64,000 nucleotides of DNA from Cupriavidus sp. MP-37 (GTDB lineage Bacteria; Pseudomonadota; Gammaproteobacteria; Burkholderiales; Burkholderiaceae): assembly GCF_020618415.1 (NCBI RefSeq), contig NZ_CP085345.1:1054001-1118000 (forward strand). Reading direction: 5' to 3'. Below, piece by piece: positions 1 through 9,967 of this stretch (position 1 is the stretch's first letter; the number at the start of each line of letters is the position of its first letter). The notes under the pieces were generated by a model. It worked only from the letters and a program-made list of their open reading frames with translations. It made no database searches and had not been told where the DNA came from. The position numbers were made by a program, and so were the translations under genes.

Positions 1-667
1 GCGCCGGTGTCTCGCCGCGCTGGCGCTTCTGCCACTGCAGGAACTGCAGCATGGTCTTCAGGCAGGCATAGACCTCGGTGTGGTCCTGCTGCGCCAGCCA
101 GCCGGTATAGGACGGCACGTTGGCATAGGAATCCATTGCGCACAGGAACGAATGCTCCATCAGCATGAATTCCTCGTCCGCGGCCATCGCATCGAGCGGA
201 TGGATGGCGAGGATGTCGGGGATACATTCGATCATCTGCGCCACTTCCGCACGCGCCGTGGCGATGCGCCGGCTGGGGTCGCGCACGTCCTCGCCGGGCA
301 GCGGCGCCGGGTAGCGGGTCTCCCACCACGCCGCCGAGCAGAAGCGCGCGTCGGTGGCCAGCATGCGCTGCAGCAGCGTGGTGCCGGTACGCGGCAGGCC
401 GACGATGACCAGCGGGTCGTCCACGCACTCGTGCAGGATTTCCGGATGGCGCCGGCAGTAGTCCTGCATCACCAGCCGGTTCACCAGCTGGCCCTGCAGC
501 TTGCCTGCCAGCATGTGTGCGCCTTGCGGCGACAGGTTGGCCTCGCGTGCCAGCGAGTCGGACAGCACCTGCAGCGCCTCGCGATAGTTGCCCGGGCCGA
601 AGTCGTCCAGGCCGCCGGCCTGCTCGCTCGCCTGCGCCAGCAGGCGTTCCACGTCGATGGCGTTCAT
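1..667 (-). CDS. Sulfotransferase, PAPS-dependent (C-terminus outside window)
   Basis: Reading leftward from ATG at 667, about 222 residues are visible and the gene runs off the window. The P-loop-like motif GLPRTGTTLLQRML near residue 90 is the 5'-phosphosulfate-binding signature of the sulfotransferase-3 type family, which moves sulfate from PAPS to a hydroxyl or amino acceptor. The start codon overlaps the stop of the upstream DUF1214 gene (ATGA), so the two are translationally coupled. The divergent cysD-cysNC genes make PAPS, the donor, so the context supports sulfation. The acceptor is unknown. Family assignment is firm; substrate is not inferable. Confidence 0.88.
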   Translation of the reverse strand, partial: MNAIDVERLLAQASEQAGGLDDFGPGNYREALQVLSDSLAREANLSPQGAHMLAGKLQGQLVNRLVMQDYCRRHPEILHECVDDPLVIVGLPRTGTTLLQRMLATDARFCSAAWWETRYPAPLPGEDVRDPSRRIATARAEVAQMIECIPDILAIHPLDAMAADEEFMLMEHSFLCAMDSYANVPSYTGWLAQQDHTEVYACLKTMLQFLQWQKRQRGETPA

Positions 668-1785
668 GCGTTGTTCTCCATGGGGAATTCACCGAGCGAT
701 GCCAGCTTGACCACGCGCGTGCGCGGATGCGCGGGCTGCGCCGCGCCGACCCAGCGCCAGCACATGGTGCCGTGGCGATGGCCCGCAGTTTCCAGCCAGT
801 TGGGCAGGCCCGGGTCGCGCGCACTGAGGATGACGGTGACGCCGCCGTCGGCGTTCAGCCGCGCGCCGTGCTTGTTGAGGCAGATGTCGTGGTAGCGGTA
901 GTCGAGCGATTCCATCCAGTAGTTGTTGATCTGGAAGTTCCAGAATTCGCAGTCCGGCACCCGGTCGACCTCGACCACCAGCGCCTCGTCATCCGCGAGC
1001 CGCCAGCACGAGTGGTAATAGAAGATGTTGGGATCGCCGCCGGCTGCCTGGCAAACCGCCTGGTCCGCCGGCGGCAGCGCGTTGACGTGGCCGCCATAAC
1101 CCTCGGCCCAGTCGGCGAAGATGCGCGCGGTGCTTTCGACAAAGCCTGCGGCGCGCAGCAGGCCGGCATGCAGGCGCTCCGCACTCAGCACGGGCGGCTT
1201 GCCGTTGGCGTCGATGCGCTCGATCTGCAATTCCGCTGGCGTCTCCGCCTTGCGGTCGAGGAAGGTCTGACGCACCACCAGTGCATTGGTGGCCGGCTCG
1301 ATGCGCACCCAGTTGCCCGGCTGCGGCTGCGCGCTCAGGACGATCTCGAAACTGCCGTCCGGCGCAACAGCAAGCTGGTTGCTGTCGAGAAAACCAGTCT
1401 GGACCATGCGCCCGTCGGTTTCATAGCCGCCCTTCTGCGTGCCGAAGCTCAGGTACGCCACCGTGCCGCGCCGGCCGCGGATGCGGTATGCCGCGCTGCC
1501 GTCCAGCCGCGCGTAGCGGTACAGGTTGTCCGGGTTGTCGGCGCCGATCTTGGCGGTCTCGTGCGATGGCGAGAAGAATCCCGGGAACGCCGGATCGGCG
1601 AACTCCACATGCATCTCCAGCGCAATGCGCAGCAGGCGGCTCAGGTAGCGGAAGCCCTCGGCGCGCGTGAGCGCATCCGCCGGCGCTTCCGGGCGCAGGA
1701 TCTGCTGCCCGCTGCGCTTGAGCACGTCGCAAAACTCGGCCCAGGTCTGGCCGCCCAGCAATTGGTCTTCGGCGGAGGTCGCCAT
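664..1785 (-). CDS. DUF1214 domain protein, coupled to the sulfotransferase
   Basis: 373 residues from ATG 1785, chosen because GGGAG lies about 10 nt upstream; an upstream in-frame extension to 1980 would cross the promoter region and is rejected. The C-terminal part (EFWNFQINNYWMESLDYR, then the DPGLPNWLETAGH stretch) is the DUF1214 fold, found in proteins of unknown biochemical role often near catabolic and lipid genes. No signal peptide is seen. It is the first gene of the operon with the sulfotransferase and starts 61 bp from a palindromic operator (1846-1861). It may handle the acceptor substrate; that is inference. Confidence 0.8.
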   Translation of the reverse strand: MATSAEDQLLGGQTWAEFCDVLKRSGQQILRPEAPADALTRAEGFRYLSRLLRIALEMHVEFADPAFPGFFSPSHETAKIGADNPDNLYRYARLDGSAAYRIRGRRGTVAYLSFGTQKGGYETDGRMVQTGFLDSNQLAVAPDGSFEIVLSAQPQPGNWVRIEPATNALVVRQTFLDRKAETPAELQIERIDANGKPPVLSAERLHAGLLRAAGFVESTARIFADWAEGYGGHVNALPPADQAVCQAAGGDPNIFYYHSCWRLADDEALVVEVDRVPDCEFWNFQINNYWMESLDYRYHDICLNKHGARLNADGGVTVILSARDPGLPNWLETAGHRHGTMCWRWVGAAQPAHPRTRVVKLASLGEFPMENNA

Positions 1786-1845
1786 CTGCCTGCTCCCGTG
1801 GTTCGTCGGCGCAGCAACGATACCCAGCACGGGGCGGCGCCTTCC

Positions 1846-1861
1846 TCGTCCGGGTGGACTA
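1846..1861 (-). promoter_or_regulatory. Putative LuxR-type operator, sulfotransferase operon
   Basis: Read toward the minus-strand gene the site is TAGTCC-ACCC-GGACGA, a 16-bp imperfect palindrome centred 69 bp upstream of the DUF1214 start. With its neighbour at 1891-1906 it forms a large inverted repeat across the divergent promoter region, including the flanks ATTTC. The same element recurs before other genes in this window. Confidence 0.6.
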
Positions 1862-1890
1862 GGAAATGCGCGCCGCCGCCCGCGATTTCT

Positions 1891-1906
1891 TAGTCCGCCC
1901 GGACGA
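1891..1906 (+). promoter_or_regulatory. Putative LuxR-type operator, cysD promoter
   Basis: TAGTCC-GCCC-GGACGA, mirror partner of the site at 1846-1861, centred about 100 bp upstream of cysD ATG. The two sites have opposite orientation, each pointing at its own gene. Confidence 0.6.
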
Positions 1907-1997
1907 AGTGGTGCAGGCCCGCGGCTCGCTACCTTCTGGCCATGCCCGACGGCCGCGACCACCCGGCGCGGCGCCGGCAAACCAAGAGGAGACCCCG

Positions 1998-2894
1998 ATG
2001 TTGACCCACCTGGAGCAACTGGAGGCGGAGAGCATCCACATCATGCGGGAGGTGGTGGCGGAGTGCGAGAACCCCGTCATGCTCTATTCGATCGGCAAGG
2101 ACAGCGCGGTGATGCTGCACCTGGCGATGAAGGCCTTCCATCCCGCGCGGCCGCCGTTCCCGCTGCTGCACGTCGATACCACGTGGAAGTTCCGCGAGAT
2201 GATCGCGTTCCGCGACCAGACCGCGGCCCGCCTCGGCCTGGACCTGCGCGTGCACATCAACCCCGAAGGGCTGGCACGCAACATCAGCCCGCACGAGCAC
2301 GGCTCAGCCGTCCATACCGACGTCTGGAAGACGCAGGGCCTGAAACAGGCGCTGGACCACTACGGCTTTGACGCGGCCTTTGGCGGCGCGCGCCGCGACG
2401 AGGAAAAGTCGCGCGCCAAGGAGCGCGTGTTCTCGGTGCGTACCGCGCAGCATCGCTGGGACCCCAAGATGCAGCGCCCCGAACTCTGGCGCCAGTACAA
2501 CACGCGCAAGCGCAAGGGCGAAAGCCTGCGCGTGTTCCCGCTGTCGAACTGGACCGAACTGGACATCTGGCAATACATCTACCTCAACCAAATCCCCATC
2601 GTGCCGCTCTACTTTGCGAAGGAGCGGCCAGTGGTGGAGCGCGACGGCACGCTGATCATGGTCGACGACGAACGCCTGCCGCTGCGCCCCGGAGAAACGC
2701 CGCAACTGCGCAAGGTGCGATTCCGCACCCTGGGCTGCTACCCGCTCACCGGCGCGATCGAGAGCGAGGCCGACACGCTCGGCGGCATCATCGAGGAAAT
2801 GCTGCGCGCGACCACGTCGGAGCGCCAGGGGCGGCTGATCGACAGCGATTCGGCCGGTTCGATGGAAAAGAAAAAGCAGGAGGGATACTTCTGA
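1998..2894 (+). CDS. cysD: Sulfate adenylyltransferase subunit 2
   Basis: 298 residues. Start ATG 1998 is preceded by AGAGGAG; the longer upstream reading is intergenic. CysD catalyses adenylation of sulfate by ATP to APS, driven by GTP hydrolysis in CysN. The PP-loop SIGKDS is at residues 31-36 and the C-terminus ends in the usual KKKQEGYF tail. The stop overlaps the cysNC start by one base. The gene faces away from the sulfotransferase operon and has no cysHIJ or cysG neighbours, so it probably serves sulfation rather than sulfate assimilation, like nodP. The latter point is inferred from context. Confidence 0.95.
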   Translation: MLTHLEQLEAESIHIMREVVAECENPVMLYSIGKDSAVMLHLAMKAFHPARPPFPLLHVDTTWKFREMIAFRDQTAARLGLDLRVHINPEGLARNISPHEHGSAVHTDVWKTQGLKQALDHYGFDAAFGGARRDEEKSRAKERVFSVRTAQHRWDPKMQRPELWRQYNTRKRKGESLRVFPLSNWTELDIWQYIYLNQIPIVPLYFAKERPVVERDGTLIMVDDERLPLRPGETPQLRKVRFRTLGCYPLTGAIESEADTLGGIIEEMLRATTSERQGRLIDSDSAGSMEKKKQEGYF

Positions 2895-4816
2895 TGGACA
2901 CCCTGACCGACAACGCGCCGGCGATGGCGCAACCCGCCGGCACGCACGGCGATATCGCTCAATATCTTCGTGCGCAGCAAAGCAAGAGCCTGCTGCGCTT
3001 CATCACCTGCGGCAGCGTCGACGACGGCAAGAGCACGCTGATCGGCAGGCTGCTGTATGAGTCGAAGATGCTGTTCGAAGACCAGCTGGCCCAGCTCGAA
3101 GCCGATTCGAAGAAGATGGGCACGCAGGGCGAGAACCTCGACTTCGCGCTGCTGGTGGACGGCCTCGCCGCCGAGCGCGAACAGGGCATCACCATCGACG
3201 TCGCCTACCGCTTCTTCGCCACCGACAAGCGCAAGTTCATCGTCGCCGATACGCCGGGCCATGAACAGTACACCCGCAACATGGTCACCGGCGCCTCCAC
3301 CGCCGATCTCGCCATCCTGCTGGTCGATGCGCGCCGCGGCGTGCAGACCCAGACGCGCCGGCACAGCTACCTGGTGGCCACGCTCGGCATCCGGCGCGTG
3401 GTGCTGGCCGTCAACAAGCTCGACATGGTCGATTATTCGCGCGACGTCCATACGCGCATCGAGAAGGAATACCGCGAGTTCGCGCGGCAGATCGGGCTGA
3501 CCGATATCGTCTGCATCCCCATGTCGGCGCTGCGCGGCGACAACATCACCGCCCCCAGCGCCAATACACCGTGGTACCAGGGCCCGACGCTGATGGACCA
3601 CCTCGAGAGCGTGCCGATCGACCACGTGCCCGCGCAGGATGAGCCGTTCCGGCTGCCGGTGCAGTGGGTCAACCGCCCCAATCTCGATTTCCGCGGCTTT
3701 GCCGGCACCGTCAGCGCCGGCGCGATCCGGCGTGGCGACCGCGTGCGCGCCCTGCCCTCCGGCCGCGAAAGCCGCGTGACCGGCATCGTCGGCGCCAACG
3801 GCGAATGCGAGCACGCCATGCGCGGCCAGGCGGTGACGCTGACACTGGCGGACGAGATCGACGTCAGCCGCGGCGACGTGCTGGCCTGCGCCGAAGACCC
3901 GCCCGCGGTGGCCGACCAGTTCGAGGCCACGCTGGTCTGGATGAACGAGGACGCCATGCTGCCCGGACGCCCTTACCTGCTCAAGCTCGGCACCCGCACC
4001 GTGGGCGTGACCGTGGCGCAGCCCAAGTACAAGGTCAACGTCAACACGCTCGAGCACCTGGCCGCGCGCACGCTGCAGCTGAACGAGATCGGCGTCTGCA
4101 ACCTGCACCTGGACCAGGCGGTGGCGTTCGACCCGTACGCGCGCAACCGCGAGCTGGGCGGCTTTATCCTGATCGACCGCCTGACCAACAACACGGTCGG
4201 CGCCGGCATGCTGCACTTTGCGCTGCGCCGGGCGCAGAACGTGCACTGGCAGGCCATCGATGTCGACCGCCGCGCGCATGCCGCGCTCAAGCACCAGTCG
4301 CCGCGCATCGTCTGGTTCACCGGCCTCTCCGGCGCGGGCAAGTCCACCATTGCCAACCTGGTGGAAAAGCGCCTGCATGCGCTCGGCCACCACACCTACC
4401 TGCTCGACGGCGACAACGTGCGCCACGGCCTGAACAAGGACCTGGGCTTTTCCGAAGCGGACCGCATCGAGAACATCCGCCGCGTGGCGGAAGTCGCCAG
4501 GCTGATGCTGGATGCGGGGCTGATCGTGCTGGTGTCGTTCATCTCGCCGTTCCGCTCCGAACGCGAGATGGCGCGCGCGCTGGCCGGCGACGGCGAGTTC
4601 ATCGAAGTCTTCATCGACACGCCGCTGGCGGTGGCCGAGCAACGCGACCCCAAGGGCCTGTACCGCAAGGCGCGCCGCGGCGAACTGAAGAACTTCACCG
4701 GCATCGACTCGCCCTACGAGCCGCCCGAGCGACCCGAACTTCGCATCGACACCACCGCCGACACGGCCGAGCAGGCGGCGGAGCGGATCGTCGCATGGCT
4801 GCGGGATAGGCCTTAG
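2894..4816 (+). CDS. cysNC: Bifunctional sulfate adenylyltransferase GTPase subunit / APS kinase
   Basis: 640 residues, a CysN-CysC fusion of the NodQ type. The N-terminal EF-Tu-like GTPase shows GSVDDGKST at 40-48, DTPGHEQY near 119 and NKLDMVD near 184. The C-terminal APS kinase starts near 465 with the P-loop GLSGAGKS at about 476-483. With CysD it makes APS and then phosphorylates it to PAPS in one polypeptide. It starts inside the cysD stop codon. The fused kinase means the output is PAPS, the sulfotransferase donor, in keeping with the divergent sulfotransferase gene. Confidence 0.95.
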   Translation: MDTLTDNAPAMAQPAGTHGDIAQYLRAQQSKSLLRFITCGSVDDGKSTLIGRLLYESKMLFEDQLAQLEADSKKMGTQGENLDFALLVDGLAAEREQGITIDVAYRFFATDKRKFIVADTPGHEQYTRNMVTGASTADLAILLVDARRGVQTQTRRHSYLVATLGIRRVVLAVNKLDMVDYSRDVHTRIEKEYREFARQIGLTDIVCIPMSALRGDNITAPSANTPWYQGPTLMDHLESVPIDHVPAQDEPFRLPVQWVNRPNLDFRGFAGTVSAGAIRRGDRVRALPSGRESRVTGIVGANGECEHAMRGQAVTLTLADEIDVSRGDVLACAEDPPAVADQFEATLVWMNEDAMLPGRPYLLKLGTRTVGVTVAQPKYKVNVNTLEHLAARTLQLNEIGVCNLHLDQAVAFDPYARNRELGGFILIDRLTNNTVGAGMLHFALRRAQNVHWQAIDVDRRAHAALKHQSPRIVWFTGLSGAGKSTIANLVEKRLHALGHHTYLLDGDNVRHGLNKDLGFSEADRIENIRRVAEVARLMLDAGLIVLVSFISPFRSEREMARALAGDGEFIEVFIDTPLAVAEQRDPKGLYRKARRGELKNFTGIDSPYEPPERPELRIDTTADTAEQAAERIVAWLRDRP

Positions 4817-4829
4817 GCCGAATGGACGA
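4814..4829 (+). promoter_or_regulatory. Candidate LuxR-type operator upstream of the regulator gene
   Basis: TAGGCC-GAAT-GGACGA, one mismatch to the consensus of the other sites and oriented toward the LuxR gene. It overlaps the cysNC stop codon and lies 250 bp from the LuxR start, but about 120 bp of that distance is a REP pair. Weaker than the other sites because it touches coding sequence. Confidence 0.4.
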
Positions 4830-4920
4830 TGAGGCGGAGGGTGGGGTCGGTACGATGGGCAAAAGGGATTCTGCCGCGCCTGCCCCAGGGCCATCGCGCT
4901 TTCACGACCGACGGCGTACT

Positions 4921-5038
4921 CCCTCTCCCGCTTGCGGGAGAGGGTTGGGGTGAGGGCGGGAGCTTCTGCGAAGTCAAGCCTGCGGTATGCCACCGCCTGC
5001 CCTCACCCCCTGCCCCTCTCCCGCATGCGGGAGAGGGG
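4921..5038. repeat. REP palindrome pair
   Basis: Two hairpins, 4921-4944 and 5013-5038, each with the arm CCCTCTCCCGC and its complement, separated by a spacer with the GGTTGGGGTGAGGGCGGG / CCCTCACCCC pair. The same unit occurs at 44322, 45685, 56943-57877 and 59313. Here it sits between cysNC and the LuxR gene. Confidence 0.85.
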
Positions 5039-5071
5039 AGCAAACCGGCGGTCCACCGAAACGCCTCGATC

Positions 5072-6235
5072 ATGCTGCCAGCCGCCCTCCCAGCTTCCCT
5101 CCATGCCTCCCTCCCTGCGGCCGAACTCAGCGCCCTCCTCGCCCAGCTCTACCAGGGCCCGACCGAACCCGTCCCCTGGGCCAGCTTCCTCGAAACCCTG
5201 CGCCAGCGCCTTAACGCCACCTTCGTCACGCTGGTGCTGCGCCACCCCGCCACCGACCGCCCCGGCCTGATCGTCAACGCCTCCGACTACGGCCCCCACC
5301 TGCCCGGCGAGCCGTCATACAGCGAGCAATACTATGCGCTGTGCCCGTTCCTGGACCTGCGCCCCGACCGGCTCTTCAGCGCCGACGAACTGTTCGGCGA
5401 ACCCGGCTGGCTGGCGCATCCCTTCTACGCGCAATACCTGCAGCCGCTCGGCCTGCGCTACATCCTCGCAGCCAACCTGGTCACGCCGGACGGCGTCGAA
5501 TGCGCGCTGTTCATCAGCCGCACCACGGCAGGACAAGACTTCAGCAGCGCCGACAAGGCGTTGCTGCAGGACCTGCTGCCGCACCTGAAGCGCGCCGTCG
5601 ACCTGCACGCCGCGCTCGATGTGCTCGCCTCCGAACGTTCCCTCTACGCCGACGCGGTCGACCGCATGCAGGTAGGCACGGTCATCCTCGACGAGCACGG
5701 TCACTGCATCCGCACCAACGACGTCGCCGGCCGCCTGCTGCGCGCCGGCGACGGCCTCTACCTGGCAGACGGCGCGCTGCACGCGCATTGCCCGATGGAA
5801 AACCGCAGGTTCCGCAAGATCCTGGAGAGCGCCGCCCAGGCCCACGCGCTGGCCACGCGCAGCAGCGAAGTCACCACCCTCAGCCGACCCGCCGCGCCCA
5901 CGCCGCTCAGCGTGCTGGTGCGCCCCATCCCGCTCAGCTACCGCACCGAGGACAAGGCCCGCCGCCCCGCGGTAGCCGTCTTCATCCGCGATCCCGCGGG
6001 CTCGCCGCGCAACACCCACGCCAGCCTGCGCAAGCTGTTCCACCTGACGCCCACCGAGATCGAACTGGCCCTGCTGATGGTCGACGGCCTGACCCTGGAT
6101 GAAGCCGCGGTGCGGCTGGGGGTGAAGAAGAACACGGCGCGGGCGCATTTGCGGGGGATCTTTGCGAAGACGGGGGCGACGCGGCAGGCGGTATTGGTGA
6201 AGATGTTGTTGTCTAGTGTGGTGGGGATGGGGTGA
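5072..6235 (+). CDS. LuxR-family transcriptional regulator (TeiR/TesR-like size)
   Basis: 387 residues from ATG 5072; reading further upstream would translate the REP repeats, so that start is rejected. The C-terminal 60 residues (LTPTEIELALLMVDGLTLDE, then RLGVKKNTARAHLRGIF) form a GerE/LuxR helix-turn-helix. The long N-terminal part looks like a small-molecule sensor with a PAS-like stretch near residues 190-260 and has no receiver or autoinducer domain. Steroid regulators TeiR/TesR of Comamonas are LuxR-type of similar length (about 390). It is the best candidate for binding the 16-bp palindromes shared by the sulfation and catabolic genes; that link is inference. Confidence 0.88.
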   Translation: MLPAALPASLHASLPAAELSALLAQLYQGPTEPVPWASFLETLRQRLNATFVTLVLRHPATDRPGLIVNASDYGPHLPGEPSYSEQYYALCPFLDLRPDRLFSADELFGEPGWLAHPFYAQYLQPLGLRYILAANLVTPDGVECALFISRTTAGQDFSSADKALLQDLLPHLKRAVDLHAALDVLASERSLYADAVDRMQVGTVILDEHGHCIRTNDVAGRLLRAGDGLYLADGALHAHCPMENRRFRKILESAAQAHALATRSSEVTTLSRPAAPTPLSVLVRPIPLSYRTEDKARRPAVAVFIRDPAGSPRNTHASLRKLFHLTPTEIELALLMVDGLTLDEAAVRLGVKKNTARAHLRGIFAKTGATRQAVLVKMLLSSVVGMG

Positions 6236-6414
6236 GGGGCGGCGGGATTTTGGTTAGTGGGTCAAGCCACTCGACTGACTGCTCATGGTGGGATATGGAC
6301 CTGCCATCTACCTACAGACGCCGCGCAGCCCAGCAGACATTAGCCATTGGGCCGGTTGCAACGCAAGTTTGCCCCCGGCTTCACATCGCGCCCCGGATGA
6401 GCCAGCGTGGCAAT

Positions 6415-6801
6415 TCACTTCGCGACAAAGCGCGCCGTCACGGTCTTGCCGCCGGCAAACCTGATCGTCGCGACCAGCTTGGAGCCGGCTTTGAGCTGCA
6501 GCTTGTCAGCCGCCACCAGCGCGTTGTCCGTCCCCGGGGTTAGCGCCGTTTCCGTCTTCTGGGCGCCGGTCAGCACCGTCAGCTTGCCGCTGGCGCGAGC
6601 CACCGGCAGTTTCTTGTCATGGTCGTCGACATAGATGGTGACGGCGCCGTCCTTGTTGACCAGTTCGAACTGCAGGTCGCTGGCGGTCTGGACGATGCCG
6701 CCGTACTGAGCGGGCTTGGCGCCGTGGGCCATGGCCAGACCGGAGAGGCCGGACAGTGCGAGGCTGCCGGCAAACAACATGGCTGGAATCTGCTTCTTCA
6801 T
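6415..6801 (-). CDS. Small periplasmic protein of the RND efflux operon
   Basis: 128 residues with a clear Sec signal peptide (MKKQIPAMLFAGSLALSG, cleavage near AMA-H at 25-26). The mature part is a small beta-rich protein without Cys or Met clusters. A Shine-Dalgarno GGAG lies before ATG 6801. It is the last gene of the heavy-metal RND operon, 52 bp after the pump gene, where such operons often carry a small periplasmic accessory or metal-binding protein. I do not recognise the family. Confidence 0.75.
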   Translation of the reverse strand: MKKQIPAMLFAGSLALSGLSGLAMAHGAKPAQYGGIVQTASDLQFELVNKDGAVTIYVDDHDKKLPVARASGKLTVLTGAQKTETALTPGTDNALVAADKLQLKAGSKLVATIRFAGGKTVTARFVAK

Positions 6802-6853
6802 CGAATACTCCGTTGTTGCAGCGACTTGGGGGCGTCGCCACCAAAGCCCGTCA

Positions 6854-9800
6854 TCAGTACGCCTCGCCCGCCGGTTGCGACAGGATCCGCTCCAGCGGAC
6901 GGCGCCCGAACAGCCAGAACGCCAGCGGTGTCAGCACGGAATCCAGGATGGTCGAACTGACCAGCCCGCCGAAGATCACCACCGCCACCGGGTGCAGGAT
7001 TTCCTTGCCGGGCGCGTCGCCCGCGACCAGCAGCGGCACCAGCGCGAACGCCGCCACCAGTGCCGTCATCAGCACCGGCGTCAGCCGTTCCAGCGACCCC
7101 CGCACGATCATCGGGATGCCGAAGGTTTCCCCCTCCAGCCGGCACAGGTTGATGTAGTGGCTGACTTTCAGGATGCCGTTGCGCGTGGCGATGCCAGTCA
7201 GCGTGATGAAGCCGACCATGGACGCCACCGACAGGGCCAGGCCGCCGAGCCACATCGCGATCACGCTGCCGATCAATGCCAGCGGGATGTTCGCCATGAT
7301 GATCAGCGTCAGCGTCGCGGAACGATAGCGTGAGTACAGCACCAGGTAGATCAGCGCGAGCGACACCAGTGACAGCAGCACGATCCATTGCGTCGCCTGC
7401 TCTTGCGCCTGGAATTGCCCCTCGATGCTGACGAAGTAGCCGCCGGGCAGCCTGGCGCGCGCGACCGCGCCACGCACATCGTCGATGATCGTCGACATGT
7501 CCGAGCCATCGGTATTGGCATAGACCACGATGCGCCGGCGGCCGTTCTCGCGCCCGATCTGATTCGGGCCGTCGCCGTCCTCGACGTTGGCGATCGCCGA
7601 CAACGGCACCGCGCCACGTGGCGAATCCAGCATGACCCGGGACAGATCCTGCGGCGTCCGACCGGTATCGGGCAAGCGCACCACCAGGTCGTAGCGGCGC
7701 ACGCCTTCGATCAGTTGCGTCACCCGCGTGCCTTCCGACAAGGTCTGCAACGCTTTCAAGGCCTCGCCTGCCGGAATGCCATATTGCGCGGCCTTGCGGT
7801 AGTCGAGCCGCACATTGACTTGCGGAACCAGCACCTGCCTTTCGACCGTGATGTCGACGAGCCCTGGAATGGCGCCAAGCTGCGCCCGCACGTTCTCCGC
7901 CAGGCCGCGCAGCGTATCCAGGTCATCGCCATAGATCTTCAGCGCGATCTGGGCCCGCACGCCGGACAGCAGGTGATCCAGCCGGTGCGAAATCGGCTGG
8001 CCGATCGCCACCGATGCAGGCAGGCTGGCGAGCTGGGCGCGAATGGCAGCCATCACCTGTTCACGGCTGCGGTCAGAGCGCTTCAGGTCCACGTCGATCT
8101 CGGACGAATGCACGCCCTCGGCATGTTCGTCCAGTTCGGCGCGGCCGGTGCGCCGCCCGACTTGCGTGACCTCCGGCACCTGCCGGATCAGCGTTTCCGC
8201 CAGCGCGCCCATGCGGTTGGCTTCCGCCAGCGAAGTGCCGGGATTGAGCATCAACGACATGACCAGCGAACCTTCGTTGAAGGCCGGCAGGAAGGCGCGC
8301 GGCATCCATGGCACGGTGGCAGCCGCCAGCGCAACGGCGATGGCAGCCACGGCAAGTAGCGGCTTCGCCCGCGGAAATGACCAATGCAGGATGCTGGTAT
8401 CGGTCCGCTTGAGCCACGCCACCAGCGGGCTGTCCGGATGTTCCAGCCGCTTCATCCGCGGCAACAGGTAGTACGACAGGACCGGGGTCACCGTCATCGA
8501 CACCAGCATCGAAGCCAGGATCGACACGATGTAGGCGATGCCCAGCGGCGCGAACAGGCGCCCTTCGATACCCGGCAGCGCAAACAGCGGCACGAACACC
8601 AGCACCACCACCAGCGTGGCATAGACGATGCCGGAGCGGACTTCGACCGAAGCACGCCAGATCACCTCCAGCACTGGCGGTGGGTTCTCTTTGCCAGCGC
8701 GCTGCCTGAGCCGGCGCAGGATGTTTTCGACGTCGACCACCGCGTCGTCGACCAGCTCGCCGATGGCAATCGCCAGGCCGCCCAGCGTCATCACGTTGAT
8801 CGACTGTCCCAGCAGGCGGAAGGCCAGCGCGGTGACGGCCAGCGACAGCGGGATCGCCACCAGCGAGATCGCGGTGGTGCGCGCGCTCAGCAGGAAGGCG
8901 AACAGGATCACGGTCACCATGATGGCGCCGTCGCGCAGCGCTTCGACGACATTGCCGATCGAGGCTTCGATAAAGTCAGCCTGGCGGAACAGCACCTGCG
9001 GTGCGGACAGACCCGCCGGCAATCCCTGCTTCAGTTCGCCCAGCGCCGCTTCCAGGTCACGTGTCAGGCGTACCGTGTCGGCCGCGGGCTGCTTCTGCAC
9101 GCTGACGATTACGGCCGGCTTGCCATTGAAGCCAGCGTCGCCGCGCTTGAGCGCGGGGGCATAGCGCACGCCGGCCACCTGCTCCAGCAGCACCGGCATG
9201 CCTTCCTTGTAGGCAACGGCCAGACCTTTCAGGTCGTCAAGCCGGTTGGTGCGCCCAAGGTTGCGGATCAGGTATTCGCGGCCGTTCAGGTCGATGAAGC
9301 CGCCACTGGTATTGGCCGCGAAGTCGCGCAACGCGGCTTCGACCTGCGGCAGCGCCACGCCGAACTGTGCCATCCTCGCGGTGTCCGGCTCCACCCGCAG
9401 CTGGCGCACCTCGCCGCCGATCGGAATGACCTGCGACACGCCGGCCACCGACAGCAGGCGCGGCCGCAGCACGAAGTCGGCATACTCGCGCGCCTGCATC
9501 GGACTGGCCTTGGCCGGATCGATCGGCAACGCGATCAGCATGATCTCACCCATGATCGACGAGACCGGGCCGAGCATGGGCGTCAGCGCGCCTGGCAACT
9601 GCTCCTTCACCAGCGCCAGCCGCTCTGACACCAGCTGGCGGTTGCGGTAGATATCGCTGCCCCAGTCGAATTCGGCATACACGATGGAGAGGCCGACTCC
9701 CGACACCGAGCGCACACGCGTGACACCGGGCATGCCGTTCAGCGCGGTCTCGATCGGGAACGACACCAGCAGCTCCACTTCCTGCGGCGCCATGCCGCCG

Positions 9801-9958
9801 GCTTCGGTGATCACGGTCACCAGCGGCTTGTTGAGATCCGGGAAGACATCCACCGGCGTGCGCCAGGCGGTCAAGGCGCCGTAGGCCATCAGGATGAAGG
9901 CAACGGCGAGGACCAGCAGCCGATTGGCGAGGCTGGCGCGAACCATCCAGTTGAACAT
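6854..9958 (-). CDS. Heavy-metal efflux RND inner-membrane pump (CzcA/HME family)
   Basis: 1034 residues, full length for an HME-RND proton antiporter. TM1 follows the short N-terminus (residues 13-30), TM4 carries [14 protein letters not shown] with the paired acidic residues of the proton relay, and the C-terminal TM block is intact. At the three positions that form the Cu(I)/Ag(I) methionine triad of CusA, this protein has Met (SLVMSL), Glu (HSSEID) and His (RLDHLL), so it is probably not a copper/silver pump. It is co-oriented with its adaptor (9 bp gap) and outer-membrane factor. The metal is not inferable from sequence alone. Confidence 0.93.
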   Translation of the reverse strand: MFNWMVRASLANRLLVLAVAFILMAYGALTAWRTPVDVFPDLNKPLVTVITEAGGMAPQEVELLVSFPIETALNGMPGVTRVRSVSGVGLSIVYAEFDWGSDIYRNRQLVSERLALVKEQLPGALTPMLGPVSSIMGEIMLIALPIDPAKASPMQAREYADFVLRPRLLSVAGVSQVIPIGGEVRQLRVEPDTARMAQFGVALPQVEAALRDFAANTSGGFIDLNGREYLIRNLGRTNRLDDLKGLAVAYKEGMPVLLEQVAGVRYAPALKRGDAGFNGKPAVIVSVQKQPAADTVRLTRDLEAALGELKQGLPAGLSAPQVLFRQADFIEASIGNVVEALRDGAIMVTVILFAFLLSARTTAISLVAIPLSLAVTALAFRLLGQSINVMTLGGLAIAIGELVDDAVVDVENILRRLRQRAGKENPPPVLEVIWRASVEVRSGIVYATLVVVLVFVPLFALPGIEGRLFAPLGIAYIVSILASMLVSMTVTPVLSYYLLPRMKRLEHPDSPLVAWLKRTDTSILHWSFPRAKPLLAVAAIAVALAAATVPWMPRAFLPAFNEGSLVMSLMLNPGTSLAEANRMGALAETLIRQVPEVTQVGRRTGRAELDEHAEGVHSSEIDVDLKRSDRSREQVMAAIRAQLASLPASVAIGQPISHRLDHLLSGVRAQIALKIYGDDLDTLRGLAENVRAQLGAIPGLVDITVERQVLVPQVNVRLDYRKAAQYGIPAGEALKALQTLSEGTRVTQLIEGVRRYDLVVRLPDTGRTPQDLSRVMLDSPRGAVPLSAIANVEDGDGPNQIGRENGRRRIVVYANTDGSDMSTIIDDVRGAVARARLPGGYFVSIEGQFQAQEQATQWIVLLSLVSLALIYLVLYSRYRSATLTLIIMANIPLALIGSVIAMWLGGLALSVASMVGFITLTGIATRNGILKVSHYINLCRLEGETFGIPMIVRGSLERLTPVLMTALVAAFALVPLLVAGDAPGKEILHPVAVVIFGGLVSSTILDSVLTPLAFWLFGRRPLERILSQPAGEAY

Positions 9959-9967
9959 GCGCGCCCC

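Noticed and set aside
2738..4993. A 751-codon minus-strand frame over cysNC
   Set aside because: Shadow of the highly conserved cysNC gene; no motif and no ribosome site.
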